Notes: a model not told the origin generated them from the sequence alone. A stretch of 64,000 bases of DNA from Gordionus sp. m RMFG-2023 (GCF_954871325.1 NC_088777.1:46291366-46355365), one strand, 5' to 3'. Positions 24,282 through 38,127 are shown, numbered from the stretch's first letter. Program-made: numbers and translations.

Positions 24282-24769
24282 TTAAAGTTTGAGTAAATTT
24301 AATATAATATGTACATATTATCTAGATGTATATATATATTTATGGGGGTTATTTTTATAACTAACACCTCCAGTAATAGAAATACTTTTTTGATCTTCTT
24401 ATCAAAAAAAAAGTTTATGGGTGCATTATTATTCTGCAATCAAATTGCCAGTTGAGATGTTGTTTATGGAAGTTATAGGAAATTTAAGAAAAACTCACTA
24501 AAGTTATTATCGTAAATAAGTAGTAAATCACAGATCGACTCTCGGGAAAGATTTTGAAATCCACTAGATGTAATATGGATTCATAAATTACTCATTTTTA
24601 CAAGGTTAAAATTTAAGCTACTATTTTTTTCTGCATAATTCGACCTTTATGTGTATAATATATATATAAAGCCAAAGAAAATTTACAACCGCATTTCGTT
24701 AAAAAAAATAAGATTTTAGTCTGGACTGGACTTTTAAGAAGTGGAATCGAATATAGTATTTACCGATGA

Positions 24770-24823
24770 ATACACCCTCCCCCACCCCTTACCATCTTCC
24801 CAGAAAATTCTGGCTACGCTCTT
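24770..24823. mobile_element. hAT transposon end relic
   Basis: On the minus strand, CAAGAGCGTAGCCAGAATTT leads into a G-rich run. This closely resembles the CAATGGCGTATCCAGGATTT terminus of the hAT element at 38128. No partner end was found nearby. Confidence 0.45.
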
Positions 24824-25144
24824 GGAGCCGACTTCTATCGTATCTCACAAATCTTTGAAATTATATTTCCATTACCAAAACTCCAATTATTTCTATATTA
24901 TTTAATTGCTAAGCGTGTAAACAATTTTAAGATGAAAAGGGTAATTACCGATGCAAAGTCAAATTTTTTATCTTATCCTTTAAAAAAAAAAGGTTTCTAA
25001 AGAATCCTTTCACGTCCTATTTATAATTTTAATTAAAAACTTTTTCTATGTAAAGCTGCTAACATTTATTTATCTTTTTTAAAAAACTATCATTTTAATA
25101 TAACAAAAAAGAGGGAAAAATTTATTATATCAATTTTTGAATTT

Positions 25145-25475
25145 AAAAAATTTTTTGATTTGACCGGAAATGTAGACATGTCATGTATATAGCATCCACA
25201 CTAGTCTTGATAAACGGCCCGATTAAGATTTTAGCCAAAATATGAAGAGCCAACCTTCTCTTCCACCTATAATATTCTAATACCCACTACCAATTTCCGG
25301 CAATTTTGGTTAGAACTTTTGAAATATATATTTTTTAATTTATATCAACTTATTAAAAATTTTTAATATAAATTACGAGGATAGTTTATGGCAAAAATTG
25401 GTTAAAATTTTATAGGATAGGTATTCTACACATGCTGAGATGCATTTCCGGTCAAATCAGATTTTCGAAATTTTG
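25145..25475. repeat. Inverted-repeat element, family C, with nested family-A half
   Basis: Left arm GATTTGACCGGAAATG and right arm GCATTTCCGGTCAAATCAGA are inverted copies. A family-A-like end (CTAGTCTTGATAAACGGC) starts near 25201, so a MITE appears to have landed inside. Confidence 0.6.
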
Positions 25476-26346
25476 AAATTCCCCTCACAATTCAGAAATT
25501 ACTAAATTTTCGTATCCCACCCCTATACCATATATATTATTGTTTTATGCATTTTTCAATAGAAAGAACATTTTTCTTTAAGGTAAATAATTTTTATATA
25601 ATATGTATTATTGATCGTTTTTTTAAGGTGCCATATAATTTAACATATGATGATCATTTAAATTCAATTAATTATAAATTTGTTGTCTCGCGTTATTTCA
25701 TTAAAAAATTTGTGTATTTTTAAGTTTTGTTGAATGAATATTATATTTTAATAAATACAACACAATTAACAAAACTAACTATATTTTTTAAAAATTCTGA
25801 ATGGTATTATATAAATTAAAAGTTATATAGATAGAAGGCGTCTAAATTATAATCTGTTTATATTTGTGTCAAAAAATATAATAATTAATTTCCAAATATA
25901 TAGGAATGAAAAATTTAAATGAAGAAAAGAAAGAATTTCATCTATATTTGTTTTTGCGTGAATCCTCACATTATTGTTGCTTTTTTAAAAAAAAAAATAT
26001 ATAAATGAATTAAATATCTAAATATTTTGTATCGAAATGTTTTGGAATGGAGAGATAACAGGTCTGACAAAGTCGACTATAAAGTTGGACATTTATATAA
26101 TCTAGACTGAAAAAGGTTATACTTTTAAAAGGTATAAATATGTTTATATAATAGATTGAATTGACTTTGAGATAAGAGAAATTCATATGGGGGACCGGTT
26201 ATCACGCGAGCCAGAAGGCAATCTGGGATAAAAAATAATTTTTAATAAGATAGTATCCCATTTTGCCACCCACCCCCCAATCCCCTAACAACTTATTCCA
26301 CCAAAAAAAATGTTTTGTACTTTTACCTCAATATTAATTTTCAGGT

Positions 26347-26385
<39 letters not shown>

Positions 26386-28060
26386 ATTTTTTTTATTAAA
26401 ATAAAATATTTTTATAAAGAATAGGGTTCAATCTTTTGTATAAGATAATTGTTATTTAGATAATCAAAACTTCTATATATTTATGTTTTTTTTTTAAATT
26501 GCAGTATTTTAAGAAGATACCTTTTAAAGGAGTTAAATTCATATATTGTAACATAACAATTTTATATGGCACCCAATATAAAAAAAATTTTTATAGCCAC
26601 ATATGCAAAATTATTATATATTTTTATAAAAGAATCAACCATTAAAGTTTTGTACTCGAGGAAAATCCGAATTCTCACAAGACCCTGGGTCATGTGAATT
26701 CCGCTCCCCGCCTATACTAATAATTATCCATTATTTGATTATGCACCGCCAGATCCAATCGAACCTACGTCGGCGGACTAGGGACTTCTATCACCCCCTA
26801 TACCAATAACGAAATTTTACCCCCCCCCCCCCACCCACCAATTTAAATTCAAAATCAGCAAATAAATAGGAAATCAAAATGGACTAAAAGGGGACAAATC
26901 ATGATCTCCTTCATCCTCCCACTCCCCCCTCCCCTCCAGTTTTAGTCAGATAGGGATATCGTCTTTATGACTGATGAACATGCGTCATACCACCACTTTT
27001 GAGTAGAAGTCGCTGTGTTACACTCGGACAGACATACTTTCCGGCTTTTCTGGTGTCCAACCTTTTAATTTTTTTTTTCGGACCGATCTCAGATCTCCAC
27101 CATTTAAAAATATTTTGCTTTTCCTAACATTTTTAAATTAATATTTCAAGAATTATCACTAATCCATCTTATTTGACTCTTAAAATTTAATTTTACCTCT
27201 TTCGATATCGTACTTTTTCAAAAGTCCTATTGAAAAACGGATGTTTCGAATCTTTGAAAAAAATAATCGATACTCTGGTTGGATCGGCTGAACAAAATTT
27301 CCCCGATCGGGTCGAACCCGAGAACTGTTTGGGCGTTAGATTTAATTAATTTTGAAAAGACTTGAATTGGACACTCAACGTACTCCTAACTCCCCTACAT
27401 TTGATTTTATGGATTAGGCTAGTGTATATTTTTTTTTCTGCGGAGCCAATGTATTATTTTTTATTCTACACATATTTTGATTTTCAATATTTTCATGATT
27501 TCAGACTGGAAAGACCCCATATAGGTCCTTATAGGTTTCTTCATCCTTTTATTTCTAAATCCTATTCGTTTAAAAGTAAAATGAATAAGCCTAGCCCCTA
27601 AAAATAGACAACTAATCTCATTTTACCCGACTAAATATATTTTATAATATATACTATAAAATAATTTCAAGGGAAAGTAAGACCATTAGTTTCATTATTT
27701 TTTTAAACAAAGATAACTAGTCTCGTCTAAGCTTTGCCTTATATATGTTTAGAGTATAATGGTTTACGCTACTAGTATTTAGAGTTTTGAACAATAACTA
27801 TTTTGGAAAATTATATTTAACATAAACTAAACAAGCATGAGCCATAAAATAAAGCTCTATCGTAATTAATTAGGGTTAATGTTTATGAAGTCTAGTTTAG
27901 GATGAGATCCAATGAAGTCATTAGCTTTTGGTGTATTTTTTTAAAAAAAATTTCCGAAATTCGCATTAAAATATAATCAAAAAATAGTTAAAAAAGAAAG
28001 TAATTTCATCCTAAATGTACGAAAAAGAAATTTTAAAATAATATCCAGAGTTTTTTTTAG
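25476..28060. other. Intergenic region with simple repeats
   Basis: No gene seen. Contains a TTTC microsatellite (26347-26385), a C-rich run at 26821-26840 and a less AT-rich patch at about 26680-27340 that I could not assign. The patch has no sustained open frame. Confidence 0.35.
26347..26385. repeat. TTTC tetranucleotide microsatellite
   Basis: About nine perfect TTTC units. Confidence 0.95.
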
Positions 28061-28215
28061 TAGCGTTGTTAAACAGCTCAATTTTTAAAAACGGCTAAAC
28101 TAATATTTTTAACCAAGAATAAACTAGCCTAGAGGGTTCATTGATGAGCGAAAGATTTGAACGAAATTTAGAGGACAATTAAAATTGGCAAGATCTAAAC
28201 CGTTTAGCAACACTA
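28061..28215. mobile_element. Palindromic hAT-type MITE, family A, shortened
   Basis: Starts TAGCGTTGTTAAACAGC, ends CGTTTAGCAACACTA. Flanks TTTTTTAG and GTTTTCAG match at 6 of 8 bases. Confidence 0.75.
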
Positions 28216-28783
28216 GTTTTCAGAAGACCTGCGTCCCTCTGCTATTCCCTCAATGACACTAATGGTTGAAATATTTAGAAAAGTGCAAAAATTTAATATT
28301 TTAAATGAGGATTAACCCCACCGATCAACTTTATAGCTTTAACTTCTTGGTTTTTTTTTAAAACCTTTCGATTTTACATGATTCAACTTTACAATTTTTG
28401 TCCTTTAGAGAAAAATTTAATCTGCTTAAAATTTATCATTATTAAATCTTATCAATTATTTTTTTTTTTAAACTACTTGATCTTAATTCTTTTTCATGAT
28501 AAATGTAAATTTTTATTACTTTATTATAATTTCCTTACATTTGTAAAAAAAAAATAATAATATATATATAACCTTAACTTAGGTCAGATAATTATTTCAA
28601 AGTAGCATTAGCAATGATTTTTCTTTTCCAAATATTCAGAATTGTTTACGTAAGTTTAGCAAGGTTAATAAGCCACGATTCATTGAAAAAAGTTTTAAGC
28701 AAATTGGTAATATTAAATTTTCACGATTATAAACTTTGTTTTTATTTCTTCTCATTAAAAAAAATCTCTATGATAAAACTCAG

Positions 28784-28969
28784 TAGCGTTGTTAGACACC
28801 CGATTAAGATTTGGGCAGAAGTAAAATTTTGTAAGATTCGAGATTTGGCAGATAGAGGTCCAAACCTTTCTGCGATCTATGCGCAAAGTCTTCAGGCTTA
28901 CATTATATTATTATGGCTAAAATCGTAATCGCGCCGATTTAAAAAATCGACAGCTGTTTAACAACACTA
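28784..28969. mobile_element. hAT-type MITE, family A subtype with GATTAAG core
   Basis: 186 bp, ends TAGCGTTGTTAGACACC and GTTTAACAACACTA. Flanks AAACTCAG (28776-28783) and AAACTCGG (28970-28977) match at 7 of 8 bases. The interior (CCGATTAAGATTTGGGC) differs from the main family and is shared by the 25.2-kb and 42.3-kb copies. Confidence 0.85.
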
Positions 28970-30530
28970 AAACTCGGGTAAGGAGAAGAGGTAAACGTTT
29001 CCCTTTGATCGTTTAGTGAAAAATAATTTGCTACTTTTTTCTAATGTTATATTTAAATGCATTTGGCCTTTTAAATTTTACCTTTGTCCCAATAATAATG
29101 AACACCCTTGGTATCCTTGGGGAAAATACGGTCAAATTTTTAAGTCAGATTGCCAGACAAAATTTTATGAGAGGTTGAATCTAATCAGACCCTGGTCAAT
29201 CTATTTTCATTGCAGATAAACTATCAATTTTTTAGATGATCTTTTTTACATAAACAAAAACAAATTTCGAAAATATTCAAGATTTTCGGAAAGGCTCACC
29301 CAAAGAACCACAAGTGCCCCCACCAATTACTGATCTACCTATGTGTAATACATATAGTGCCAATATTTTATTTAATACATTTGGTTACTTTATTAACAAT
29401 AATATCTTAATAAATCCAAATGTAACAAGGATCAAGAATATACATTTTAATCTATAAATATAACTCTCACTCACGTCTCAGTTGAATATTCTCACATATA
29501 GTCGCTAAAATTATTATCAATTGCAAATATGTAAAGAAAAAATTAAAAATATATACTCAAATATGATATGATATTTTTATTTATTAAAAATATATTATAC
29601 TCATTATATTATATATGAAGTCTTTCTTTGTCATTTACTTATTTCATTATAATTGAAAAGTATAATAATATCAAATTTCTGACGCTTTATTTTGGTATGA
29701 ATTGTTAAATAAATACTAAAATAAAATCGTTTAAATCAATATATATATTAACAAATGATTTTTTTTTAAAATTATTATTTATTGATTCATACTACTATAA
29801 GTTATTAATATAAATATTATTATTAAAATTTCATTTTACCACTAGAGATATTATATTAAAAGATAAAAGCAATTGAAATGACTATACTATTGGTATCATT
29901 TTACATGTGAATTTTTAAATAGTAAAAGATATACGATTACTTACTAAAAAAAATATGATTTAAATAAGTGGTTTATGTCAATTCATTCTTAATTTTAGAT
30001 ATAATAATTTTAAACTTTATTTTTTAACTTGGTAACATAAATCTTCAATATCAACCTTTATTTCGTTCAAACAATTTTAACATCTAATAAATAGTCATTT
30101 GACCTAAGACCTTTTTGACTAATAAAACTAATCCAATTATATTTAGAGGTCATGACATGAGAATACAAATATCAAATGTTTAAACTTGACCCAGAGCTTT
30201 TATAGTGATATATGTTGTTATTTCCTGATATATATCTCACAAAACGGAATATGGACCATGGGAAGGAGTTTGTCAATTTCGAATCATTTACTTGCCCACA
30301 TTGATATATAATGCTGTGATAAACTTTAGTATATTTCTATAATCTATATAATAATTATTAATTATTGCACAATTTAAGAATAGTTCAAAAGCTCACAGGC
30401 GAAAGTATCTGAAAATTGAAGATTCATTATACATGCTGGAATATATTTTGAATTTAATCAGATAAAACCGCCTTATAACATTGAGTGACTCCTATTAAAT
30501 GCAAATTCCATATCTCGTATGCATATTAGG
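28970..30530. other. Intergenic AT-rich region
   Basis: No gene seen. Around 30425-30480 a single family-C-like arm (ACATGCTGGAATATATTTTG, then AATCAGATAAAACC). Confidence 0.3.
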
Positions 30531-30534
30531 GATA

Positions 30535-31310
30535 TAATCATGGCCACGGGGTCTATTTAAAAAAATATAAGTTCATGCCGGGTCGGGCCTAATTTTTTAA
30601 ATAGGATATCATTATATTTTGTTAAACAAATTTATATATTTTGAAATTCTTGCAAGAAACAAGGTACTAATATTTTTTTGTAGACTTTTTTATTTACAAT
30701 CAAATAAAATATTAAATTTTTCTATGGGCCGGACCCGGGCGGACAAATAATTTTCATTTCGGTTCCGACTTTTCGGATCAAATAAAAAAAATTAGTTCGA
30801 GATCCCGGGCAAATTGTTAAAGGACCGATGCAGATCAATAATGCACATTATGAAAATAAGAACTCCTCTTTAAGTCTCTAAGTCACATTAATTATATCCC
30901 TTCTGTTTTTTCTATTCTTTAAGCACCAAGCTCGCATTTTTGTAAGGGTATGTAATAGATGTCTTCATTCCCAGGCCCAGACCATCGTTTAAAAAAATAT
31001 TATTTGGGCATGGCCGGTCAAAACAAATTAGCCGACCGGGCAAAAAATTGTTGGGCTAAGATTATTGATGAATTATGATATTCGATAGAAGTGATAATCA
31101 AGAGAGTGTAGTGTTTATAACTTAAACAATCCAAATTATTATAAATAGTTGTTTATTTTGTTCAACTACATATATTTCGGGTTAGGTCTGTGTATTTAAA
31201 CAGAATCGGGTTCGGCAAATAGTAAAAAAAATGGAAATTTGACCGGGTCGGATTGGGTAAAAGATAAATTCTAACCAGGCCGTGCCCTATTTGCAGACCT
31301 CTCTTGTATA
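30535..31310. repeat. Family-B MITE relics, two adjoining
   Basis: GC-rich clusters at about 30540-30590 and 30722-30840 (GGGTCGGGCC, GGCCGGACCCGGGC), then 30975-31060 and 31200-31305 ending TTGCAGACCTCTC. They look like two old family-B copies. Termini are too worn to give duplications. Confidence 0.4.
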
Positions 31311-31808
31311 GCTTTTCTTAAAATGTCCTTTCTCAATCTCATAGTATCTTTTCATGGTCTAATTAGCTGATAAACATTTTTGGAGATTTTTCGCGCATTA
31401 TTTTATTAGAAGTTACTCGTCTATTTTAAGGATAATCTATATAGACAATTTCCGCATTATAATTATTTCCAAAAAAAATTATATATAAGTGTAAATTAAA
31501 TACTAATTAATTTTAAGCTTTTTGGTGAAATACAAACTAAGAGGTAGTTAAATATATAACTCGCCACTTGACAAAAAAATTTTTTTTTTAAAAAAAATCT
31601 ATATTTAGTAAGTTAGATAATTACCTTAATTTACATCGATTTATATGTAACTCGAACCCTTTTTATACCTCATAAATTTTAAATATTAATTATATATAAT
31701 CCCTTATAATTTTGATTTAATAAATTTTCAATCAATAATATTCATGAAGCATTATCAAAAATCCATGTTTGTTGAATAACTCTATTCGGAAATCCAAGAT
31801 CTTGAATC

Positions 31809-32031
31809 TAGTGTTGTTAAATGGCTCAATTTGAGCCAATTTTTAAAAACGGCTAACTTAATATTTTATCCAGAAAAATATTATAAAATCCGAAAGATTT
31901 TGCTCATAGATGGCACATAGGATTGAACATCTATTGGCAAAATCTCGACCCTTAGGTAATATTTTCCTGGCTATAATGTTGAGTTAGCCGTTTTTATAAA
32001 TTGGCTCAAATCGAACCGTTTAACAACACTA
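31809..32031. mobile_element. Palindromic hAT-type MITE, family A, full length
   Basis: 223 bp from TAGTGTTGTTAAATGGCTC to GAACCGTTTAACAACACTA, with both inner arms intact. The left flank ends CTTGAATC and the right flank is poly-C, so no duplication can be read; the right flank may have been altered. Confidence 0.9.
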
Positions 32032-32492
32032 CACCCCCCCCCCCCCCGCTCTATTAAGAATTATCAGGATGAAATCATTATAATCTCAGCTAACGGTTTC
32101 TTTTTATGTTTAAAAATAAATATTTTGGTAACCGCCCACTCTCTATGTGTGTTTCCTCCTCATAATGAATCCTCTTTATAATAACTAAATTGTGGTCAAA
32201 TTTTTTTTATAACGAATATATAATTTTCACTTGTAATTCAAGTTCGATACTGCTACAATTATTATATTATCTTTAATAAATTTTTTTATTATAACCAGTT
32301 ACAACTAACAATAACAACTTTATTAAACATCATGTTATTTGGAGTATAACGACAAGCAAAAAGTGGTGTAGGCCAAGATGTATCTAGGAGGTGGGGGCTG
32401 AAAATGTTTTGAAGGCTGCACCATCTATTTTTGATTTTATCCTTGTTATATTATTTTTATTCTACTTTTTAAAATATATAATATCTTAATAT

Positions 32493-32698
32493 CAGAGACC
32501 TACAGGCTGAGCCATATTATATATTTTAAATATATCCAGACTGAGCTTAAATTTTTTTTATATATAATAATCGGGCCGGGCCGAATATTTTTAATCGACA
32601 TTATTATTTATAAAAATTTAAAATAAGTAAAATATTATAATTTATTTTTTTAAATCCTAGCCTGGCCCTGCAAATAATGGTACCTATGGAAGTTTCTA
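32493..32698. mobile_element. GC-ended hAT-type MITE, family B
   Basis: Left end CAGAGACCTACAGGC; right end GGTACCTATGGAAGTTTCTA. Flanks CTTAATAT (32485-32492) and CTTTATAT (32699-32706) match at 7 of 8 bases. Interior CGGGCCGGGCCG. Confidence 0.75.
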
Positions 32699-32706
32699 CT
32701 TTATAT

Positions 32707-34260
32707 CATATCCGTTAAAGTTTGTTAAACAATTAGAAACACTAGTTCTAAAATCTATGCCAATGTTTTAATGCTTTATTAGTAGTGCCCTATGAGTGCT
32801 TTAGGAGGAAAAAATTATTGACAAAATTTTGACCAACCTTAAGATTAGCATTTATTTTATTTTTATCAATGTTTAATACTTAATTTTATATTATTTTAGT
32901 CCAATAAAGAAAAAAAAAGTTAGAAAAGAGTGGAATTAAACCAGAATGGAAAATATAGAAGAACAAATTAACTGATTTGCGCTTATTTCGTGATTGACTA
33001 GTGCTTATTAATTCCTCAACCAGTTTTACGAACGATAAAAAAGAAATCTAGTTATAAATAAAATGAAAGCTAGATTAATTTTGTAACTTATATCAAACCA
33101 TTAAGTAGTGCTTTAATTGGTACATTTTAATCGGGTGGAGGATTTTAAAGGGGAAAAACTATTGGCTAAATAAGAAAAAAAAATTGGCATCCTGCCCAAA
33201 CGTAGAATATAAATGTTCGATATCTTGTTTACCTTAATATGTTATAGGGCCTTGTTAATTCTTCAATATTTTTACCAATTACAATAGAGATAATCAAATT
33301 GTAAGCCAAATAAAAACTATAATATTACGCCTTAAGCGTGAAGTTCGAAACTTCTTTAAGCTATGATCTTATAGTGCCTATTTAGTACTCTTAGTATATC
33401 AATCCTTTTGTTAGATATGATATGAAAAGAAACAAATTGCTAAGATTGGCATCATGCTGGAAAATTCTAGAAGGAGCCTGGCAACATTTAAAAACAACAA
33501 CTTTGTTAGGCAGAGCCGGACAAATTATGCAAAAATTCCAACGGGCTAAACGGGCCGGGCTTTGCAGACATCTAGCATACAATGCTTATTATTTTATATA
33601 TATTATATATATATATATCGTATTGGAATATGGAATCTATATGGATTCTAAACTTAATTTTATATCATTTATTAATTAAGCTTTTTTTTTTAATTTTAAT
33701 TTTTTTTTATTATAATTTTTCAATTTCAAAAATATATTATTTTATAAATATAATTATAAAAACACTCATTCTATAAACAGAATTGAGGACACAAGTTCCC
33801 CCAAAAAACACGAATAATTATATTTAAAAATTTTTTGGGTTCTGATGTAAGGGCCTTATAAAATTAGAAGGTTTGGGTTGACAGGAAATATATTTTAGAA
33901 TGTATAGAGTACCCAGACTGTAAATTTCAAACAATTTTGCCGTGAAATTTAGAACTACTCATAATTTATATTAATTTTATATGATGTTTTTTTTTCGAAA
34001 ATTATAAATTGAGAAAAATTATTTAACGTAAATTATCTAAAATTTTTATGCATTTCCGGTTAAACTGAATATTTTAAATTTAAAAATGGCCTCAATAATG
34101 ATTTAAATTCGAAAGATTCAAGATTCTCATAAATTCCATAACCTAATATACCATAAATATAAGGTTTCTGTTATTTTTTATTCCAGATATAAATATAATA
34201 TGCAGAATACAATTAAGAATCTTTTTAAATTGAATCGTTTTTTTAATAATAATAAAAAAT
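32707..34260. other. Intergenic region with MITE relics
   Basis: No gene seen. A family-B-like relic (about 33440-33575, ending AAACGGGCCGGGC and TTGCAGACATCT) and a family-C relic at 33835-34085 (GACAGGAAATATATTTTAGA and, inverted, GCATTTCCGGTTAAACTGA). Confidence 0.4.
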
Positions 34261-34269
34261 TACCATAAT

Positions 34270-35510
34270 ATTATTATTTAACCTTTTTTTCTCCTCAATA
34301 TCTCTCTCCCCTTTATGTATTCATCTCTTTAATCTAATTTATATTTCTTCATATTGGTTCTAACTTTATGGCCCCATTGAATTTTGGCCTTCCTCTTTTA
34401 CATTTGCCTAACTTCCAAACTCTTAACCTTATTTCCTATATAGTTCATAGGCGTTCTCATTGTGTGCCCATACCACCTAAGTCTGTTCACCATTATATTA
34501 ATCTTAATAGGCACTACCTTTAAACTTCCTAGTATTCTTAACTCCCACCTTATCCTTTCTTGATACCCCAGCAATCATCCTCAGCATTCTCATCTCCATA
34601 GTTTGTAGACTTCTCTCGTCTGATTCTTTGGTTGGCCATGTTTCCGAACTATATTGAATAGTTGTGCACTATGGAACTGTAAATTTTTTCCTTTAATTTG
34701 TGTGGGATTTTTTTGTCAGAAAGCACTCCAGATAAAGATCTCCACTTTAACTACCCTTGATTAATTTTACTCTTTATCTTTTTCTCTATTGTGCCGTTTG
34801 TTACAGCTTTCAATTGCCGATATCTGCTACTCATTTATATCAATGCTCTCTGTTTCATCTCCTCCTATCACCATATATTCCTTCTTTTCTTTGTTTACTT
34901 CTAGTCCGTGCTTTTCTAGGATATTTATCAAACTCATTAATCTTTCTTTCATTTCATCCTTGGATTTGGCAAGTATCACAATATCATCTGCAAATATGAT
35001 ATTCCACCGGTCTGTTTGAGTTATATACTGTGATAATACGTCTATGTTATGAAGAGAAGTGGGCTCAGAGCCGACCCTTGATTATATCCCTCGGCTATTG
35101 TGAAGCTTGCTGAAGTACCAGTTGTGCTACGGACCATTGTTGTATGGCCTATATACATATCCTGAATTTTTCCATATATTTTTCGGAAATCTTTTAATGG
35201 CGTAGCACCCACCAAATAAGTTTTCTTAGGATTCTATCGAAGGTCTTTTCTAGATCGAGAAAGACCATGTGTAGCTTTTTGTTATTTTCCCTGTATTTTT
35301 CACTCATTTGCCTAATTGCGTGGATTGCATCAGTCGTTAATCTTCCAGCCATAAAGCCAAACTGAATCTCTCCTATTTTGACTATGTCTCTTAACCTTTT
35401 TCCTGTAATTTTTCGTGAAGTTTTAAACAGTGTGACATTAATTTTATGCCCCTGTAAGTTTTTTTCATAATTATTATTAGTTGACTTTACATGTTTAAAA
35501 ATCAAATTTG
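34270..35510 (-). mobile_element. LINE, 5'-truncated, RTE-like reverse transcriptase
   Basis: Non-LTR retrotransposon, minus strand. From its upstream end: IQFGFMAGRLTTDAIHAIRQ, then MVFLDLEKTFDR (reverse-transcriptase motif A, catalytic Asp), QGSALSPLLFI (motif B), FADDIVILAKS (motif C), EKHGLEVNKEKKEYM, and near the 3' end KINIMVNRLRWYGHTMRT, typical of the C-terminus of RTE-like animal LINEs. No endonuclease is present, because the copy begins inside the reverse transcriptase where it meets the Ty3 fossil at about 35515. Reading frame changes occur near 35060-35190 and again near 34640-34700. The frame from 35505 to 35194 remains open for 103 codons. Subfamily assignment is by remembered motif similarity only. 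Confidence 0.8.
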
Positions 35511-35519
35511 TTTATTTTA

Positions 35520-37830
35520 GATTATATGTTAAATATCAGTTGCCACGAATTGAGAAAATGACTGACTTAAAGAGTAGATGTATATTTTTCAAAAGTGGAT
35601 TTTTTGAATAGCTTTTTCCAGGGCTTAGAAGGAGTATTTTATTATATAGATTATGTATCGGTGACAGGGAAAACTTCCGACCAACATGAAAAAAGATTGA
35701 AAGAGGGGTTTAGAAGAATTAAAGAAAAATGGTTGCGAGTATAGAGAAAAATGTGTTGGGAATGACATAGTCGTGTATTTAGGGCACAAGATTACCGAAA
35801 GAGAAGTGAAGCCATTGGACAAAAATATGGCAGAAATTACGAATATGCTGAGACCAAATAATAAAGTGGAGGTGCAGGCCTCTCTAGGAATGCTAAATTA
35901 TAATCAATTTGTAGAAGTTTTTGCGCAAATAACGGTGTCATTGTATAAATTGTTAAATAAATGAAAAAAACTTGAGTGGAAAAATGAACAGGAAGAGGCC
36001 TCTGAAGAGTTGAAATGTAGAATAGGAAAAGAACTAAATTTAGTGTGTTTTAATAACGATTTGGAAGTGTTAGCTGTTGATGCGTCTAATAAGGGTGCAG
36101 GAGGAGCGTTGTTACATTGCATGGATAAATAGGAAATGGACTAAACGAGATACTCAGTTATTGAACAGAAACCGTTGGGCGTCATTTTGATTTGACCAAA
36201 TGCCGGGAGTACTTAATAGGATTTAGATATATAGTGTATACGGATCACAAACCGCTTGTGCATGTAGGAGATAGACCAGTAAAGTGGGAAAAACTTGAAA
36301 AGGTGGCATAGCCATCAGTTTTAGCAAATTATAATATTAATCAAACAATTAATTTGCAAATGATTAGGTTACGTTCGCAAGGTCAAATTACCGCGGCCAT
36401 TAATTTATCAATGTTATCATGTATTAATTAATTTACTCGATAGAATATGTAGGATTAACAAATACTTAACGTAGTGCATCAAATATTACTAAAACAGCTG
36501 TCTTTCATTGAAAGATCAAGAATTACTGCAAGTATGCATAAAGAGGCGAAAGGCATAGCGGGATGGAGATAAAAGCTTCACATAATATATAGAAAAAAGT
36601 TAACATGTGCGGTACGAAGGAATATAGGTATAATGCTGTTAAAATTAAAAGATGAGGTGTTGGAAATTATTCCCGGGGGCATCAAGGTGTTGAGCGGATG
36701 AAGCGGGGGCGGGAATATGTGTGGTGGCCTGGAATAAATTAAGAGATTGAAAACATAAGCAAGAATTGTTTAATGTGCAATGGTGGGCCAAGATGCCCTA
36801 TAGAGACAAGTAAAGTTTTTGGCCAAAGGCTACACAGCCATGCGAGCTTATACAAATAGATTTTGGTTTTGAAAATTAAAAAATATATATATCCTCATGG
36901 TGGACGCTTATTTAAAATGGGTTGAGTACTAAGAAATAAGGAGTTAACTACTCAAATGTTAGTGAAAATTTAAAAAAATCTATGGGCCCAGTTGGGGGTG
37001 ACCAAAATAAATGTATCGGATGGGGATCCAGCTTTCATCAGAGAACATTTCAAGATATTTTGCCCCATCAACACGATCTCAAATGATCAGGCAGAGAGAA
37101 TGGTAGCCGTGGTTCAAGAATTGGTAACGAAAGGTGAAATATGGGTGACGAAAGATTTGGATGGCAGTGGCTTATTATAATAGCAGTCGGAAGAGGAAAG
37201 AACAGTTCCCCACGAAAATGTTTATTGGGCAGCGAACTACAATCTTGTTGGATTTATTGAAACATGCACCAGATACAGAGGTAGAAACTAAAATAAGTTG
37301 TCTAAATTCGTAATCAGGTATGGGCCAGAATTTTTAAAAGTAACAAAAAATGGGAGTGGGGGGTTGTAGTTGAAAATATTGGACGAAAAATGAGTAAGAT
37401 CTGGTTCAGAGATGTTGGAGAGGAATTAGACTCTAGGATCAAATAAAAAAGGAGGTAGAGCTCCTAAGATTGAGATCAGATTCTGGTATCGTAGTGTGTG
37501 GGGAGGGGGTGTCATGGTTTAAACATACATTTTATTCAAGAGTTGTAATTTATATTTGATAGAATAAATCGGATATGGATATGTTCAACAACGGTGCAAG
37601 TTATGGATATAGTTAAACACCAGTGCAGTCTATGGGGATGGTTATTCAACACCGACAAAATCGATATTGTCGAAGAAAATAATCTGCAATTATAAGCGAA
37701 CAAAAATGTGGAGATTTACGGGACTAAGAAACCAGCAATACTAATGTTAGTGATGGATCAAACTCTAAACGGAACAATAATTATGGAAAGCGGCAAGTAA
37801 GTAGTCTTATGCCCAGCTTGAGAGGTGGGA
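35520..37830 (+). mobile_element. Ty3/gypsy LTR retrotransposon fossil, 3' half
   Basis: Plus strand, with parts in the order expected for Ty3/gypsy: end of reverse transcriptase (about 35560-35960), RNase H (about 36000-36310) and integrase with its zinc-binding and core regions (about 36560-37200). A purine-rich tract at 37499-37509 is followed at 37510 by TGTCATGG, a plausible start of the 3' LTR, which seems to run to about 37800. Gag, protease and the 5' LTR are missing. It looks old and broken, with many breaks. Peptides match the copy at 43.7-47.4 kb. Confidence 0.8.
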
Positions 37831-38127
37831 ATATGATATTTGATTTCAATTAATGGGCGTGATGTATTTTCCTTTTTTTATAGGTTATTAATTTTGTCAT
37901 TTCATTGATATATTTTTAGGAAAAATATGTTATTTTTAATATCACGTGTGTAATCTTTTTATTTGAAATTTATTTCTATTTAATATCAAGTCATTTTATA
38001 ACCCCACAATTAGTAGTTTTACTGGCTCACAGGTATAATTAGAATTTAAGAAAAGTATCCAAAATATTATTTTATGCCAATATATAAAATGCTTTCTTAA
38101 ATTTTAAAAGTATCGGTGAAAATAATG
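37831..38127. other. AT-rich spacer
   Basis: Nothing recognised between the Ty3 fossil and the hAT element. The last 8 bases are the left copy of the hAT target duplication. Confidence 0.4.

Noticed and set aside
27295-27330. CGGGTCGAACCCG palindrome as a tRNA T-arm
   Set aside because: No D-arm, anticodon or acceptor stem around it; a chance palindrome in a less AT-rich patch. No tRNA or rRNA gene was found in the window.
33582-33776. Open frames of 60-85 codons around 33.4-33.8 kb
   Set aside because: Composed of AT-run codons (Ile, Tyr, Leu, Phe) and a MITE relic; no protein resemblance.
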